Below are positions 46,546 through 55,202 of a stretch of DNA of 64,000 bases, piece by piece; positions within the stretch are counted from its first letter, which is position 1; each line of letters begins with the position of its first letter. This DNA is from Vibrio ostreae (GTDB lineage: Bacteria > Pseudomonadota > Gammaproteobacteria > Enterobacterales > Vibrionaceae), in the NCBI RefSeq assembly GCF_019226825.1, contig NZ_CP076643.1, positions 1,054,001 through 1,118,000 on the forward strand. The letters are read 5' to 3'. The notes beneath the pieces were generated by a model that saw nothing but the letters and a program-made list of their open reading frames with translations, did no database searches and was not told where the DNA came from. The translations under genes were made by a program, and so were the position numbers.

Positions 46546-48342
46546 ATGACGTATACCAGTGACACTATTAGCCGTTCTTGGCTCATAACTCAAGTGAAAA
46601 GACATAAGTCTAAGTTGTTGTACGCAAATGCGATTGCGATTGTCGCAACTTTAATCAGCGTACCCATTCCTTTGCTTATGCCCTTAATGGTGGATGAAGT
46701 TCTGCTGAACCAACCATCGACCGGTATTGAGCTGATGAACCAACTCTTGCCAGACGGCTGGCAGACGGCCACCGGTTACATCATGTTTACCCTGCTGCTG
46801 GTGGTGCTGATGCGCGCGGCCAGTCAACTGCTCAATATACTGCAAAACCGCCAGTTCACCCTGGTTTCCAAGACCATCACGTTCCACATGCGCAGCAAGA
46901 TGATCGATAAGTTGGGGCGGATCAGCATAAAACAATATGAAACCAAGGGCAGCGGCGGTATAAACGCACATTTAATCACCGACATTGAAACGATCGACCA
47001 ATTTATCGGCACTACGCTGAGTAAATTCCTGATCAGCCTGCTCACAGTATTGGGTACTGCGATTGTCCTTTTATGGCTCGAATGGCGTCTGGGCCTGTTT
47101 ATACTGCTGGTTAACCCAATAGTCATTTACTTCTCCCGTATGCTGGGCAACAAGGTCAAACACCTTAAACGACGTGAGAACCAGGCGTTTGAGCGCTTTC
47201 AAAACCGTTTAGTTGAAACGCTGGATGGTATTTACCAGCTACGTGCGGCCAATAAAGAGCGGGAATTTCTGGCCCAGCTCACCAAACAGGCCGATGATGT
47301 TAGGCGTCATGCCGACAAATATGCCTGGCAGTCAGAAGCGGCCGGTCGCCTCTCCTTCTTACTGTTTCTGCTCGGCTTTGAACTGTTCCGTGCCGTCGCG
47401 ATGCTGATGGTGGTGTTCAGCGACCTGACAATAGGCCAGATATTTGCGGTGTTTGGCTACCTGTGGTTTATGCTCGGCCCGGTTCAAGAGCTGCTCGGCG
47501 TCCAGTTTTCCTGGTACAGCGCTAAAGCGGCCTTAAAACGCATTAACGATTTACTTGAACTCGAAGAAGAACATCGCCCGCCAAGCAAGGTCAACCCTTT
47601 CAGCGAAGAGCGGGAAGTTGAGGTGACCATCTCGCACGTCGATTTTACCTACGATGGTGAACACAAAGTGCTCGACGATTTAACCCTGACAATCCCTGCC
47701 GGTAAAAAAGTTGCTCTGGTGGGAGCCAGCGGCGGTGGAAAATCGACCCTGATTCAGTTGCTGATCGGTGTCTACCGGCAAAATTCAGGCGAAATTCGTT
47801 ATAATGGCGAAACCTGTGATGACATCAGCTTTGATGTTATCCGGGAACAAATTGCGGTCGTGATTCAACAACCTGTACTTTTTAATGATACTTTGAGGCA
47901 TAATCTCACGCTGGGCAGCGATTATGATGAGTTGTCGCTGTGGCGCGCACTGGATATCGCTCAGATGCAGGACGTGATCAGCAAACTGAATCACGGTCTC
48001 GATACTCAGATTGGCCGTAATGGTATTCGTCTCTCTGGCGGTCAGCGTCAGCGTCTCGCGATCGCTCGTATGGTTCTGAGTAACCCAAAATTCGTCATTC
48101 TTGATGAAGCCACCTCTGCCCTGGACACCGCAACCGAAGCGGCTCTGCATAAAGCTTTAACCGAGTTTTTGAAAGGCCGGACAACCCTGATTGTCGCTCA
48201 TCGTCTGTCAGCGGTTAAGCAAGCGGATCTTATCTACGTTCTGGAGGACGGACATGTCACTCAGTCCGGCACCCATGGAGAACTGGTTGAACAAGAAGGT
48301 TTGTATCAGACGCTATATGGTTCTATTCAATCACACGCTTAA
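46546..48342 (+). CDS. ABC exporter, fused permease-ATPase
   Basis: A 598-aa half-transporter of the type 1 exporter class (MsbA/HlyB-like fold) that would act as a dimer in the inner membrane. Six membrane helices lie within about residues 20-300. Walker A is GASGGGKST, the signature LSGGQRQRLAIARM, Walker B FVILDEATSALD, and the H-loop VAHRLSAV. There is no N-terminal peptidase domain, so peptide processing is unlikely. The substrate cannot be read from the sequence. It diverges from msrC and lies upstream of letAB; E. coli lacks it at this position. The ribosome-binding site is weak. Confidence 0.88.
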   Translation: MTYTSDTISRSWLITQVKRHKSKLLYANAIAIVATLISVPIPLLMPLMVDEVLLNQPSTGIELMNQLLPDGWQTATGYIMFTLLLVVLMRAASQLLNILQNRQFTLVSKTITFHMRSKMIDKLGRISIKQYETKGSGGINAHLITDIETIDQFIGTTLSKFLISLLTVLGTAIVLLWLEWRLGLFILLVNPIVIYFSRMLGNKVKHLKRRENQAFERFQNRLVETLDGIYQLRAANKEREFLAQLTKQADDVRRHADKYAWQSEAAGRLSFLLFLLGFELFRAVAMLMVVFSDLTIGQIFAVFGYLWFMLGPVQELLGVQFSWYSAKAALKRINDLLELEEEHRPPSKVNPFSEEREVEVTISHVDFTYDGEHKVLDDLTLTIPAGKKVALVGASGGGKSTLIQLLIGVYRQNSGEIRYNGETCDDISFDVIREQIAVVIQQPVLFNDTLRHNLTLGSDYDELSLWRALDIAQMQDVISKLNHGLDTQIGRNGIRLSGGQRQRLAIARMVLSNPKFVILDEATSALDTATEAALHKALTEFLKGRTTLIVAHRLSAVKQADLIYVLEDGHVTQSGTHGELVEQEGLYQTLYGSIQSHA

Positions 48343-48398
48343 TCAAAGCGCCGTTCTTGCAGGTCAGCAACAGCCTGATGTTCAAGACATTACATCAC

Positions 48399-48411
48399 GT
48401 GACGCCGTCAC
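48399..48411. promoter_or_regulatory. matS site between the ABC exporter and letA
   Basis: GTGACGCCGTCAC is an exact match to GTGACRNYGTCAC. It lies 28 kb to the right of dif, in the intergenic gap. Confidence 0.88.
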
Positions 48412-48453
48412 TATCGTTTGCAGTGAGCGATGCTCATCGTCGGGAAGCAGCCG

Positions 48454-49710
48454 ATGAAAATCAGGTCACTGACCCAGCATAATACCGACAGCCGGACTAT
48501 TCGGCTGTGTCAGGGCTGCGAGTTACCGGTTGACGTGGTGGATATCCAACATGGCCGCAGTGCCTATTGTCCGCGCTGTGGTACTCAACTTTATCGTGGC
48601 GGCAGTCCGTCTTTATCAGGCAATCTGGCGATTGCCATTACCTGTTTACTGCTGTTTATCCCGTCCCAGTTGTTTGACTTTATCAGCATCCGCCTGGTTG
48701 GCGTAATGATTCCGGCTTCATTGCCGGCAGGCATTGTCGCCATGTTTGAAGAAGGTTATGGCGTGTTGGCTGTGCTGGTGCTGTTTTGCAGCACTCTGGC
48801 GCCACTACTGGTCTGCAGTTCGGTGGTCACCGCTCACCTCGCCCTGCACAAGCGCTGGTTTCAACTGCTGCGCTATTCGCTGGCCATGATCCACCATCTG
48901 AAATCATGGTCTATGATTGATGTTTTCCTGATTAGCATCGCGGTCTCCTGCTTCAAGCTAAAAGACTTTTCTGACATCTTCGTCGGCCCAGCTTTATATA
49001 GCCTGGTATTACTGCAGCTGTTTACGGTATTGCTGATCAGTCGCATTAGTGTGCGTCGTTATTGGGAAGCCTGGCAGCCGGAAATTGAATACCCGCTGCA
49101 TAATAAACAGATACACTGCCATAACTGCCATCTGTCCCAGTGTGAATCGAGTCACTGTGTGCGCTGTCACCATGCACTGCACCACCGTCGCCCGCGTTCA
49201 ATTGAGCGTACCTGGGCTTATGTGATTGCGGCCGCGGTGGCGATTATTCCGGCCAATATCATTCCGATTTCGATATTACTGACCAATGGTCAGCGCCTGG
49301 AAGACACCATATTTTCCGGCGTCGCCTCGCTGATTAACAGCGGCATGATAGGCATTGCGGTGATCATTTTCGTTGCCAGTATTGTGGTACCAGTGGCAAA
49401 AATTGTCGGATTGATTTATCTGCTGCTGGCCATCCGCTTTAAGCGCCAGGTGTTTCATCGCCAGCGTATGACCATCTATTACGCTATCAAGTGGATAGGT
49501 AAATGGTCCGTGATGGACCTGTTTGTGATTTCAATCATGCTGACCCTGGTGGACCGCGGACAGCTGTTGAATTTTACCCCCGGTTACGGCGCTGTGGCAT
49601 TTGGTATGGTTGTGGTACTGACCATGCTGGCTGCAGAGAGCCTGGATCCGCGCTTAATTTGGGATAATTACCCAAGCGCCGTTTCTAACAATGAGTCTAA
49701 AGATGAGTAA
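48454..49710 (+). CDS. letA: LetA (YebS) family membrane protein, partner of LetB
   Basis: Inner-membrane component of the Let lipid transport system. The start at ATG 48454 (MKIRSLTQHN) is favoured by GGGAAG six bases upstream; a start at 48430 is also open. The product of about 418 aa is a tandem PqiA-type repeat, each half opening with a Cys-rich, probably metal-binding segment: LCQGCELP with YCPRCGTQLYRGG, and CHNCHLSQCESSHCVRCHHAL. About eight membrane helices follow these. It overlaps letB by eight bases. E. coli YebS is of similar size and context. Confidence 0.92.
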   Translation: MKIRSLTQHNTDSRTIRLCQGCELPVDVVDIQHGRSAYCPRCGTQLYRGGSPSLSGNLAIAITCLLLFIPSQLFDFISIRLVGVMIPASLPAGIVAMFEEGYGVLAVLVLFCSTLAPLLVCSSVVTAHLALHKRWFQLLRYSLAMIHHLKSWSMIDVFLISIAVSCFKLKDFSDIFVGPALYSLVLLQLFTVLLISRISVRRYWEAWQPEIEYPLHNKQIHCHNCHLSQCESSHCVRCHHALHHRRPRSIERTWAYVIAAAVAIIPANIIPISILLTNGQRLEDTIFSGVASLINSGMIGIAVIIFVASIVVPVAKIVGLIYLLLAIRFKRQVFHRQRMTIYYAIKWIGKWSVMDLFVISIMLTLVDRGQLLNFTPGYGAVAFGMVVVLTMLAAESLDPRLIWDNYPSAVSNNESKDE

Positions 49711-52339
49711 AGAACAGTCGACCCAACCCTCATACTCACCAGATATTCGTCGTAATAAAGGAATATCACCGTTATGGATTCTGCCCATACTGACCATGAT
49801 TCTGGCTGGCTGGCTGGTGGTGAAAGCCATTCATGATGCCGGTGACCAAATACAAATTTACTTCGCCGATGCCCAGGGGCTGGTATCCGGGCGAACCACG
49901 ATTCGTTATCAGGGTCTGGAAGTCGGTATGGTGCGTGACATCAAGCTTTCGGCCGATTTATCCAACATCTACGTCGAAGCTGATATCTATCCGGAAGCAA
50001 CCCGCCTGCTCTCTTCTGAAACCCGTTTCTGGCTGGTAAAACCAACCGCGAGTTTATCCGGTGTCTCCGGACTCGATGCGCTGGTTTCCGGTAACTATAT
50101 CGCCATTCAACCCGGCAGTGACGTCGAGGGTGATAATGATCATCCGAGTGAGTACCGTGCGCTGGACTCAGCCCCGTCCGATTTACTGGCCGACAGCGGC
50201 CTGACCATATCTCTGAAAGCGGCGGATTTGGGCGGTATATCGGTTGGCTCACAGATCGTCTACAAAAAAATTCCAATTGGCGAGGTCTACAGTTACCAGT
50301 TAGACGAACAATCCAAATCGGTCATCATTCAGGCTTCAATTCAAGAGCAGTACCGCCACATCATCACCTCCGAGAGCCGATTCTGGAACGTCAGTGGTGT
50401 CGGGGCCAAAATTGGTTTTAACGGCGTGGATGTGCATTTGGAAAGTCTCAGTGCACTGATCGGTGGCTCGATCGCGGTGGATTCACCAGACGACGGTGAG
50501 CCCGTTGAGCAGAATACCCAATTCAGGCTCTACAAAGATTTGCAGACTGCAGGGCGCGGGATCCCCGTGACCATCAACCTGCCTGACAACAACAACATCA
50601 ACCCGTCCGGTTCACCAATCATGTACCGCGGAATTGAAATTGGCCAGATCACCAACCTGCAGCTTAAAGATGATCACATTGTCGCGTCCGCCGCGATTCA
50701 ACCGGCCTTCAGCGATCTGCTGACCAGCGGCAGTCACTTCATCCTGGAAGAGGCGAAAGTATCCCTTTCCGGCGTCAAAAACCTCGCCAATCTGGTAAAA
50801 GGCAACTACCTGACTCTAGTGCCGGGTGAAGGCACCAGAGCCCGTAAGTTTACCGCCATCCACCAGGTCGAATTTGACCAGAAGCAGTCGAAATCGATTT
50901 CTGTTTCCCTGTATGCCGACAGCTCATTTGGCCTTGATACCAATACCCAGATTCTCTATCGCGGCGTACCTGTGGGAACAGTTACCGATGTTGAGCTAAC
51001 CGAAGATGAAGTGAAATTCACCCTGTTGATCGACGAACAGTATGCGCACCTGATTCGATCGCGCAGCCGCTTCTACGTCACCGGTTCAGCCAATGCCGAG
51101 CTGACCGAATCCGGGCTGAGTGTCTCAATTCCTCCGGCCAAACAGCTGCTGACCGGCTCAATCAGCTTCGTCAGCGAAGGCAGTGAAAAAATTGAGCACA
51201 GCTATCGTCTGTATCAAAGCCGTTCTCTGGCTGAAATCGCCAAATATAATCAGTCTGGCTCACAAAAACTGACGCTGTTTGCGCGGGAACTACCACCCAT
51301 CAGCGCGGGGAGTCCGCTACTGTACCGCAATATGAAGGTCGGTGCGGTCTCTGACTTTAAACTGACCCAGGACGGGGTGCAAATTGAAGCAACGATCGAA
51401 AACCAGTACAAACATCTGCTGACAGCCCAAACCGTATTCTGGAACCGTTCTGGGGTTGAGATGGATGCCTCTCTGTCCGGTATTAAACTTAAAGCAGCAC
51501 CACTGCAGACCCTCATCAAAGGTGGCATTGCCTTTGACAATATTAAGGGCGTAGAGAATAAAGTGGGCAAATTGTGGAAGCTCTATTCCGATTACCAACA
51601 GGCACAGAAATATGGCGAAGAGATTGAACTGACCGCCAGCGGCGACACAGGTATTTCCGTTGGCACAGCACTTAAGTACAACGGCGTCCAGGTGGGTGAA
51701 ATCACCCAAGTGACTCCGGACTTTGCCTCAGATGATATTGTGCTTAAAGCGCGTATTCAGCCAGACTACGCGCCGTATATCGCGCGCAGCGGCTCAGTGT
51801 TCTGGGTTGCACAGGCCAAAGTCGGCCTGAAAGGAGTGTCCAATCTGCAAAACCTGCTGACTAAATCGATTGAGGTTAAGCCTGGCCAGGGTGCGGCAAG
51901 CAAACGCTTTGCGCTGGCCGCGATCCCTTACCAGCCACCAGGTCTTATCCTTACTCTGCAAAGTGAAAGCCGCGGTTCAGTTGATGTCGGTACACCGGTG
52001 TTGTACCGGGAAATGGAAGTTGGCCGGGTAACCGAAGTTAAATTGGGCAACCTTGCCGATCGGGTTATCTCAACGATTGAAATTGATGCCCAGTACGCCT
52101 ATCTGGTGCGGGAAAACAGCGTGTTCTGGAATACTTCCGGACTGGACGTCTCCATCGGCCTGACCGGGGCCGACATCAAAGCAGGTACTGTGGACAGCCT
52201 GTTACGTGGTGGTATTACCTTCTCCACGCCGGAGCAAAAACAATTAGCGCCTGCCGCAGGCAAAGGACACACATTCTACCTCTATCCGCAGGCACAAAAA
52301 GAATGGACCAGCTGGCGCCCAGCCATCCCAAGGCCTTAA
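49703..52339 (+). CDS. letB: LetB (YebT), seven-MCE-domain lipid transport tunnel protein
   Basis: Periplasm-spanning protein whose stacked MCE rings form a lipid tunnel between inner and outer membranes. About 878 aa (E. coli LetB 877). An N-terminal membrane helix (about residues 24-42) is followed by seven MCE repeats, each recognisable by lines such as RYQGLEVGMV, MYRGIEIGQI, LYRGVPVGTV, LYRNMKVGAV, KYNGVQVGEI and LYREMEVGRV. The start MSKEQS at 49703 parallels the E. coli start; the ATG at 49691 is also possible. It overlaps the letA stop, indicating coupling. Confidence 0.94.
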   Translation: MSKEQSTQPSYSPDIRRNKGISPLWILPILTMILAGWLVVKAIHDAGDQIQIYFADAQGLVSGRTTIRYQGLEVGMVRDIKLSADLSNIYVEADIYPEATRLLSSETRFWLVKPTASLSGVSGLDALVSGNYIAIQPGSDVEGDNDHPSEYRALDSAPSDLLADSGLTISLKAADLGGISVGSQIVYKKIPIGEVYSYQLDEQSKSVIIQASIQEQYRHIITSESRFWNVSGVGAKIGFNGVDVHLESLSALIGGSIAVDSPDDGEPVEQNTQFRLYKDLQTAGRGIPVTINLPDNNNINPSGSPIMYRGIEIGQITNLQLKDDHIVASAAIQPAFSDLLTSGSHFILEEAKVSLSGVKNLANLVKGNYLTLVPGEGTRARKFTAIHQVEFDQKQSKSISVSLYADSSFGLDTNTQILYRGVPVGTVTDVELTEDEVKFTLLIDEQYAHLIRSRSRFYVTGSANAELTESGLSVSIPPAKQLLTGSISFVSEGSEKIEHSYRLYQSRSLAEIAKYNQSGSQKLTLFARELPPISAGSPLLYRNMKVGAVSDFKLTQDGVQIEATIENQYKHLLTAQTVFWNRSGVEMDASLSGIKLKAAPLQTLIKGGIAFDNIKGVENKVGKLWKLYSDYQQAQKYGEEIELTASGDTGISVGTALKYNGVQVGEITQVTPDFASDDIVLKARIQPDYAPYIARSGSVFWVAQAKVGLKGVSNLQNLLTKSIEVKPGQGAASKRFALAAIPYQPPGLILTLQSESRGSVDVGTPVLYREMEVGRVTEVKLGNLADRVISTIEIDAQYAYLVRENSVFWNTSGLDVSIGLTGADIKAGTVDSLLRGGITFSTPEQKQLAPAAGKGHTFYLYPQAQKEWTSWRPAIPRP

Positions 52340-52361
52340 CCAGTTAAAGAGTTCGATGACA

Positions 52362-52386
52362 AAAGGCAGCGCTGAGCTGCCTTTTT
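52362..52386 (+). terminator. Terminator after letB
   Basis: Stem AAAGGCAGC / GCTGCCTTT with a 5-base loop, followed by TTG and TTT. It ends the letAB unit before rsmF. Confidence 0.85.
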
Positions 52387-52487
52387 GTTTCCCTGCCACC
52401 TGCCCTAAAGCAATCCACACCGAAGCTCGCATCAGACATCGCGTTAGGTATATAATTCGGCTCCAAATTCCAGACTGAGACCCTGTT

Positions 52488-53912
52488 TTGCACTCGAATA
52501 TCGCATTACCTGAAGAATTTCTCGCCACCATCGCTGAGATCCTGCCCCCGACTCTGAACATGGAGGACTTTGTTGCAGCCTGCCAACGCCCGCTGCGCAA
52601 AAGTATCCGGGTTAACACGCTGAAAATCAGCGTGGACTCCTTTGTGCAACGAGCACAGGAGAAAGGCTGGTCACTGGAGCCGGTTCCCTGGTGTGATACC
52701 GGATTCTGGATCGAGGCCGACGAAAGCGTGGTTCCGCTGGGTAATACCGCAGAGCACATGGCCGGCTTGTTCTATATTCAGGAGGCCAGCTCAATGATGC
52801 CGGTTTCAGCGCTGTTCACGGACGCTCAGGACGAGTTTAATGCGGTGCTGGATATGGCCGCTGCGCCGGGTTCCAAAACTACACAGATTGCCGCACTGAT
52901 GAATAATCAGGGCGTATTGGTTGCCAATGAATTTTCCGCCAGCCGGGTCAAGGTGCTACACGCCAATATCGAGCGATGCGGTATTCGCAACGCCGCGTTG
53001 AGTAATTTCGACGGCCGCGTGTTTGGTGGCTGGCTGCCAGAGCAGTTCGATGCTGTATTGATCGATGCCCCCTGCTCAGGTGAAGGCACCATACGCAAAG
53101 ATGCCGATGCGATGAAAAACTGGAGCAAAGCCTCAGTGTTGTCGATCGCAGAGACCCAAAAAGACCTGATAGAGAGTGCGTTTCAGGCGCTGAAACCGGG
53201 CGGCGTGCTGGTTTATTCCACCTGCACCCTGAGCACAGAAGAGAACCAGCAAGTGTGCTGGCATCTCAAAAACACCTATGGTGATGCTGTTCAGTTTGAG
53301 CGTCTTGATAACCTCTTTAGCGAGGCCGACAAAGCCATCACTGCTGAAGGATTCTTACATATTTTCCCGCAGGTGTATGACTGTGAAGGCTTCTTTGTGG
53401 CTCGAATCAGAAAACTGGCCGCAGTTGAAGCACCGGCCGTTCAAAAACGCCTGGGTAAATTTCCATTTGAGAAAGCAAGTCACAAAGTCACTGCCGACAT
53501 CACTCGTCAACTGCAAGAGGCACTGGGAATCACCTTACCGGTTGCGAGCAGTGTCTGGCTGCGTGACAACGATGTGTGGTTATTCCCGGATGCCCTGGAG
53601 CCTATGCTGGGTGAACTGAGATTTTCCCGTATGGGGATCAAAATCGCCGAAGCGCATAAAAAAGGCTATCGCTGGCAGCATCAGGTTGCCACCACGCTGG
53701 CAACCGGCAATGAAACCCAGTCAGTACAACTGACCACGGCAGAAGCCCGTGAATGGTATATGGGCCGTGATGTTCGCCCGGAGAGTCAAAGTGGTCAAGG
53801 CGAAGTGATTGTCTGTTACGGTAACGATGTGATTGGCTTAGGAAAATGGGTTGGTAACCGAGTCAAAAATGGTCTGCCACGAGAGCTGGTCAGAGATAAA
53901 AACTTATTCTGA
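52488..53912 (+). CDS. rsmF: 16S rRNA m5C1407 methyltransferase RsmF
   Basis: Methylates C1407 of 16S rRNA using SAM. The 474-aa product has the RNA m5C core: AAAPGSKTTQIA (SAM loop), DAPCSGEGTIRKD (conserved Cys), and YSTCTLSTEENQ (nucleophilic Cys). The C-terminal PUA-like extension is typical of RsmF. The start must be TTG 52488: an in-frame TGA lies at 52476-52478 and the family alignment begins here, so this is a rare start codon. It follows letAB, as in E. coli. Confidence 0.93.
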   Translation: MHSNIALPEEFLATIAEILPPTLNMEDFVAACQRPLRKSIRVNTLKISVDSFVQRAQEKGWSLEPVPWCDTGFWIEADESVVPLGNTAEHMAGLFYIQEASSMMPVSALFTDAQDEFNAVLDMAAAPGSKTTQIAALMNNQGVLVANEFSASRVKVLHANIERCGIRNAALSNFDGRVFGGWLPEQFDAVLIDAPCSGEGTIRKDADAMKNWSKASVLSIAETQKDLIESAFQALKPGGVLVYSTCTLSTEENQQVCWHLKNTYGDAVQFERLDNLFSEADKAITAEGFLHIFPQVYDCEGFFVARIRKLAAVEAPAVQKRLGKFPFEKASHKVTADITRQLQEALGITLPVASSVWLRDNDVWLFPDALEPMLGELRFSRMGIKIAEAHKKGYRWQHQVATTLATGNETQSVQLTTAEAREWYMGRDVRPESQSGQGEVIVCYGNDVIGLGKWVGNRVKNGLPRELVRDKNLF

Positions 53913-54052
53913 CCGGTAAACATCAGCACAATATTCTGCACTATTCGCGCGAAAAACTGAGTCTGTACTACACTTAACGTAAAGTAGTCCTGACGTTTGT
54001 TCAGCAGTTTCAGACTCGATAACTAGCGCAGGCTCTGCGGAGCCATTCCCCT

Positions 54053-54088
54053 GGGCCCAAACGCCTTACGTTTCGGGCCTATTTTTTT
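54053..54088 (+). terminator. Terminator after rsmF
   Basis: GGCCCAAACG pairs with CGTTTCGGGCC (one bulged C), followed by A and seven Ts. Confidence 0.82.
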
Positions 54089-54160
54089 GTGTTCTGCTGC
54101 GTGCACAGACTGACTGATTAAACTGACCTGCTGACTAAGCGAGCCGTATTATCACAATAA

Positions 54161-54194
54161 AGCACTGATGCCATAAAAGCACTGATGCCATAAA
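54161..54194. repeat. 17-bp tandem duplication
   Basis: AGCACTGATGCCATAAA occurs twice in immediate succession (54161-54177 and 54178-54194) with no difference between the copies. It is a recent local duplication in the convergent gap. Confidence 0.9.
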
Positions 54195-54220
54195 AAACGG
54201 CCGCCATACAGGCAGCCGTT
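54192..54220 (-). terminator. Terminator after the CvfB-like gene
   Basis: AACGGC / GCCGTT stem (54196-54220, extended with inner pairs), followed on the minus strand by TTTTTTATGG. Confidence 0.8.
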
Positions 54221-54263
54221 AATGCGTGTGGATATCCCAGAGCATTCACTGTGGCCACAACCA

Positions 54264-55100
54264 TCAGTCAGCCAGACGGATCCCGTCCTGCTCAATCACG
54301 ATCTTGCCCTGCTTAAACAGGCCGCCGATGGTTTTCTTGAAGGTGCCTTTACTGGTGCGGAAGGTAGCGAAAATCGCTTCCGGGGTAGATTTATCACTCA
54401 GTGGCAGGAAGCCACCTTTCTTTTCAAGGGTTTCAAGAATTTTGCTGCTCAGGTCATCCATTTTCGCGACGCCGATTTTCTGCAGCGCCAGATCGATCTT
54501 GCCATCTTCACGGATATTCTTGATGTAACCTTTCAGGCGCTTACCGATAAACAGCTTGCCGAACACATCTGACGGGAAAACCATTCCCCAATGTGCGCCG
54601 TTGACAATCGCTTTGTAACCCAGCTCTGAACGCTCAGCGATGATCAGATCAACCTGCTCGTTACGCTGATAGTTGGCCGGCGTTTTATCCAGCCACTTAT
54701 TAAACTTGGTCGTACCAACAATGCGACCAGAGGCTTTATCTGTGTAGACATACACCAGAACGTTTTGCCCGGCAGTAAAGCGCTTACGCTGCTCACTGAA
54801 AGGAATCAGCAGACCTTTGTCTTTAATTCCCCAGTCCGCAAACGCTCCGGTGCTGTTCACACCTTCAATTTTCATCAGGCCCCATTCACCCACCTGGGCG
54901 ATTGGTGTTTCTGTCGTCGCTGCCAGCTGGTTCTCTGAATCGAAGTAAAGGAACACATCAACAAAGTGCCCCACCTCTAGGCCTTCCGGCACAAAGCGGC
55001 TTGGCAATAAAGTCGTACCAAATTCACCAGCATCAAGAAAGACACCAAAATCGGCAATTTTTACAACTTCTAGACTATTAGTCTGACCAACGTTAATCAT
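54264..55100 (-). CDS. CvfB/YitL-like S1-domain RNA-binding protein
   Basis: A 278-aa cytoplasmic protein with three S1-like beta domains (about residues 5-62, 68-135 and 145-215) and a C-terminal winged-helix-like domain. Typical lines are VVKIADFGVFLDAG, EWGLMKIEG and KGYIKNIREDGKIDLAL. CvfB proteins bind RNA and affect virulence gene expression in Gram-positive bacteria; in vibrios the role is not known to me. The start at 55100 begins MINVGQTNSLEVVKI, matching the family. It is divergent from the 55203 gene. Confidence 0.85.
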   Translation of the reverse strand: MINVGQTNSLEVVKIADFGVFLDAGEFGTTLLPSRFVPEGLEVGHFVDVFLYFDSENQLAATTETPIAQVGEWGLMKIEGVNSTGAFADWGIKDKGLLIPFSEQRKRFTAGQNVLVYVYTDKASGRIVGTTKFNKWLDKTPANYQRNEQVDLIIAERSELGYKAIVNGAHWGMVFPSDVFGKLFIGKRLKGYIKNIREDGKIDLALQKIGVAKMDDLSSKILETLEKKGGFLPLSDKSTPEAIFATFRTSKGTFKKTIGGLFKQGKIVIEQDGIRLAD

Positions 55101-55202
55101 TTAAAACTGTCTCACATCAAATTTGCAGAGATTATACGTGATCTCTGATATGCTTTCCCCCATTGAACAGAGAAAATTGAGCAATTTTTTCAGGAGTTTT
55201 CA

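Larger units (their letters stand above)
53913..54263. other. Intergenic region between rsmF and the CvfB-like gene
   Basis: A 351-bp convergent gap holding the rsmF terminator (54053-54088), a small GGCTC/GAGCC hairpin (54030-54044), a 17-bp tandem duplication (54161-54194) and the minus-strand terminator of the CvfB-like gene. No gene seen. Confidence 0.6.

Noticed and set aside
46529..46561. Ten-codon frame (MHSHYNDVYQ) just before and overlapping the ABC exporter start
   Set aside because: It could be a leader peptide, but no ribosome-binding site or attenuator structure is visible.
53481..53493. matS-like sequence GTCACAAAGTCAC in rsmF
   Set aside because: Two fixed positions differ from GTGACRNYGTCAC, so it is not counted.
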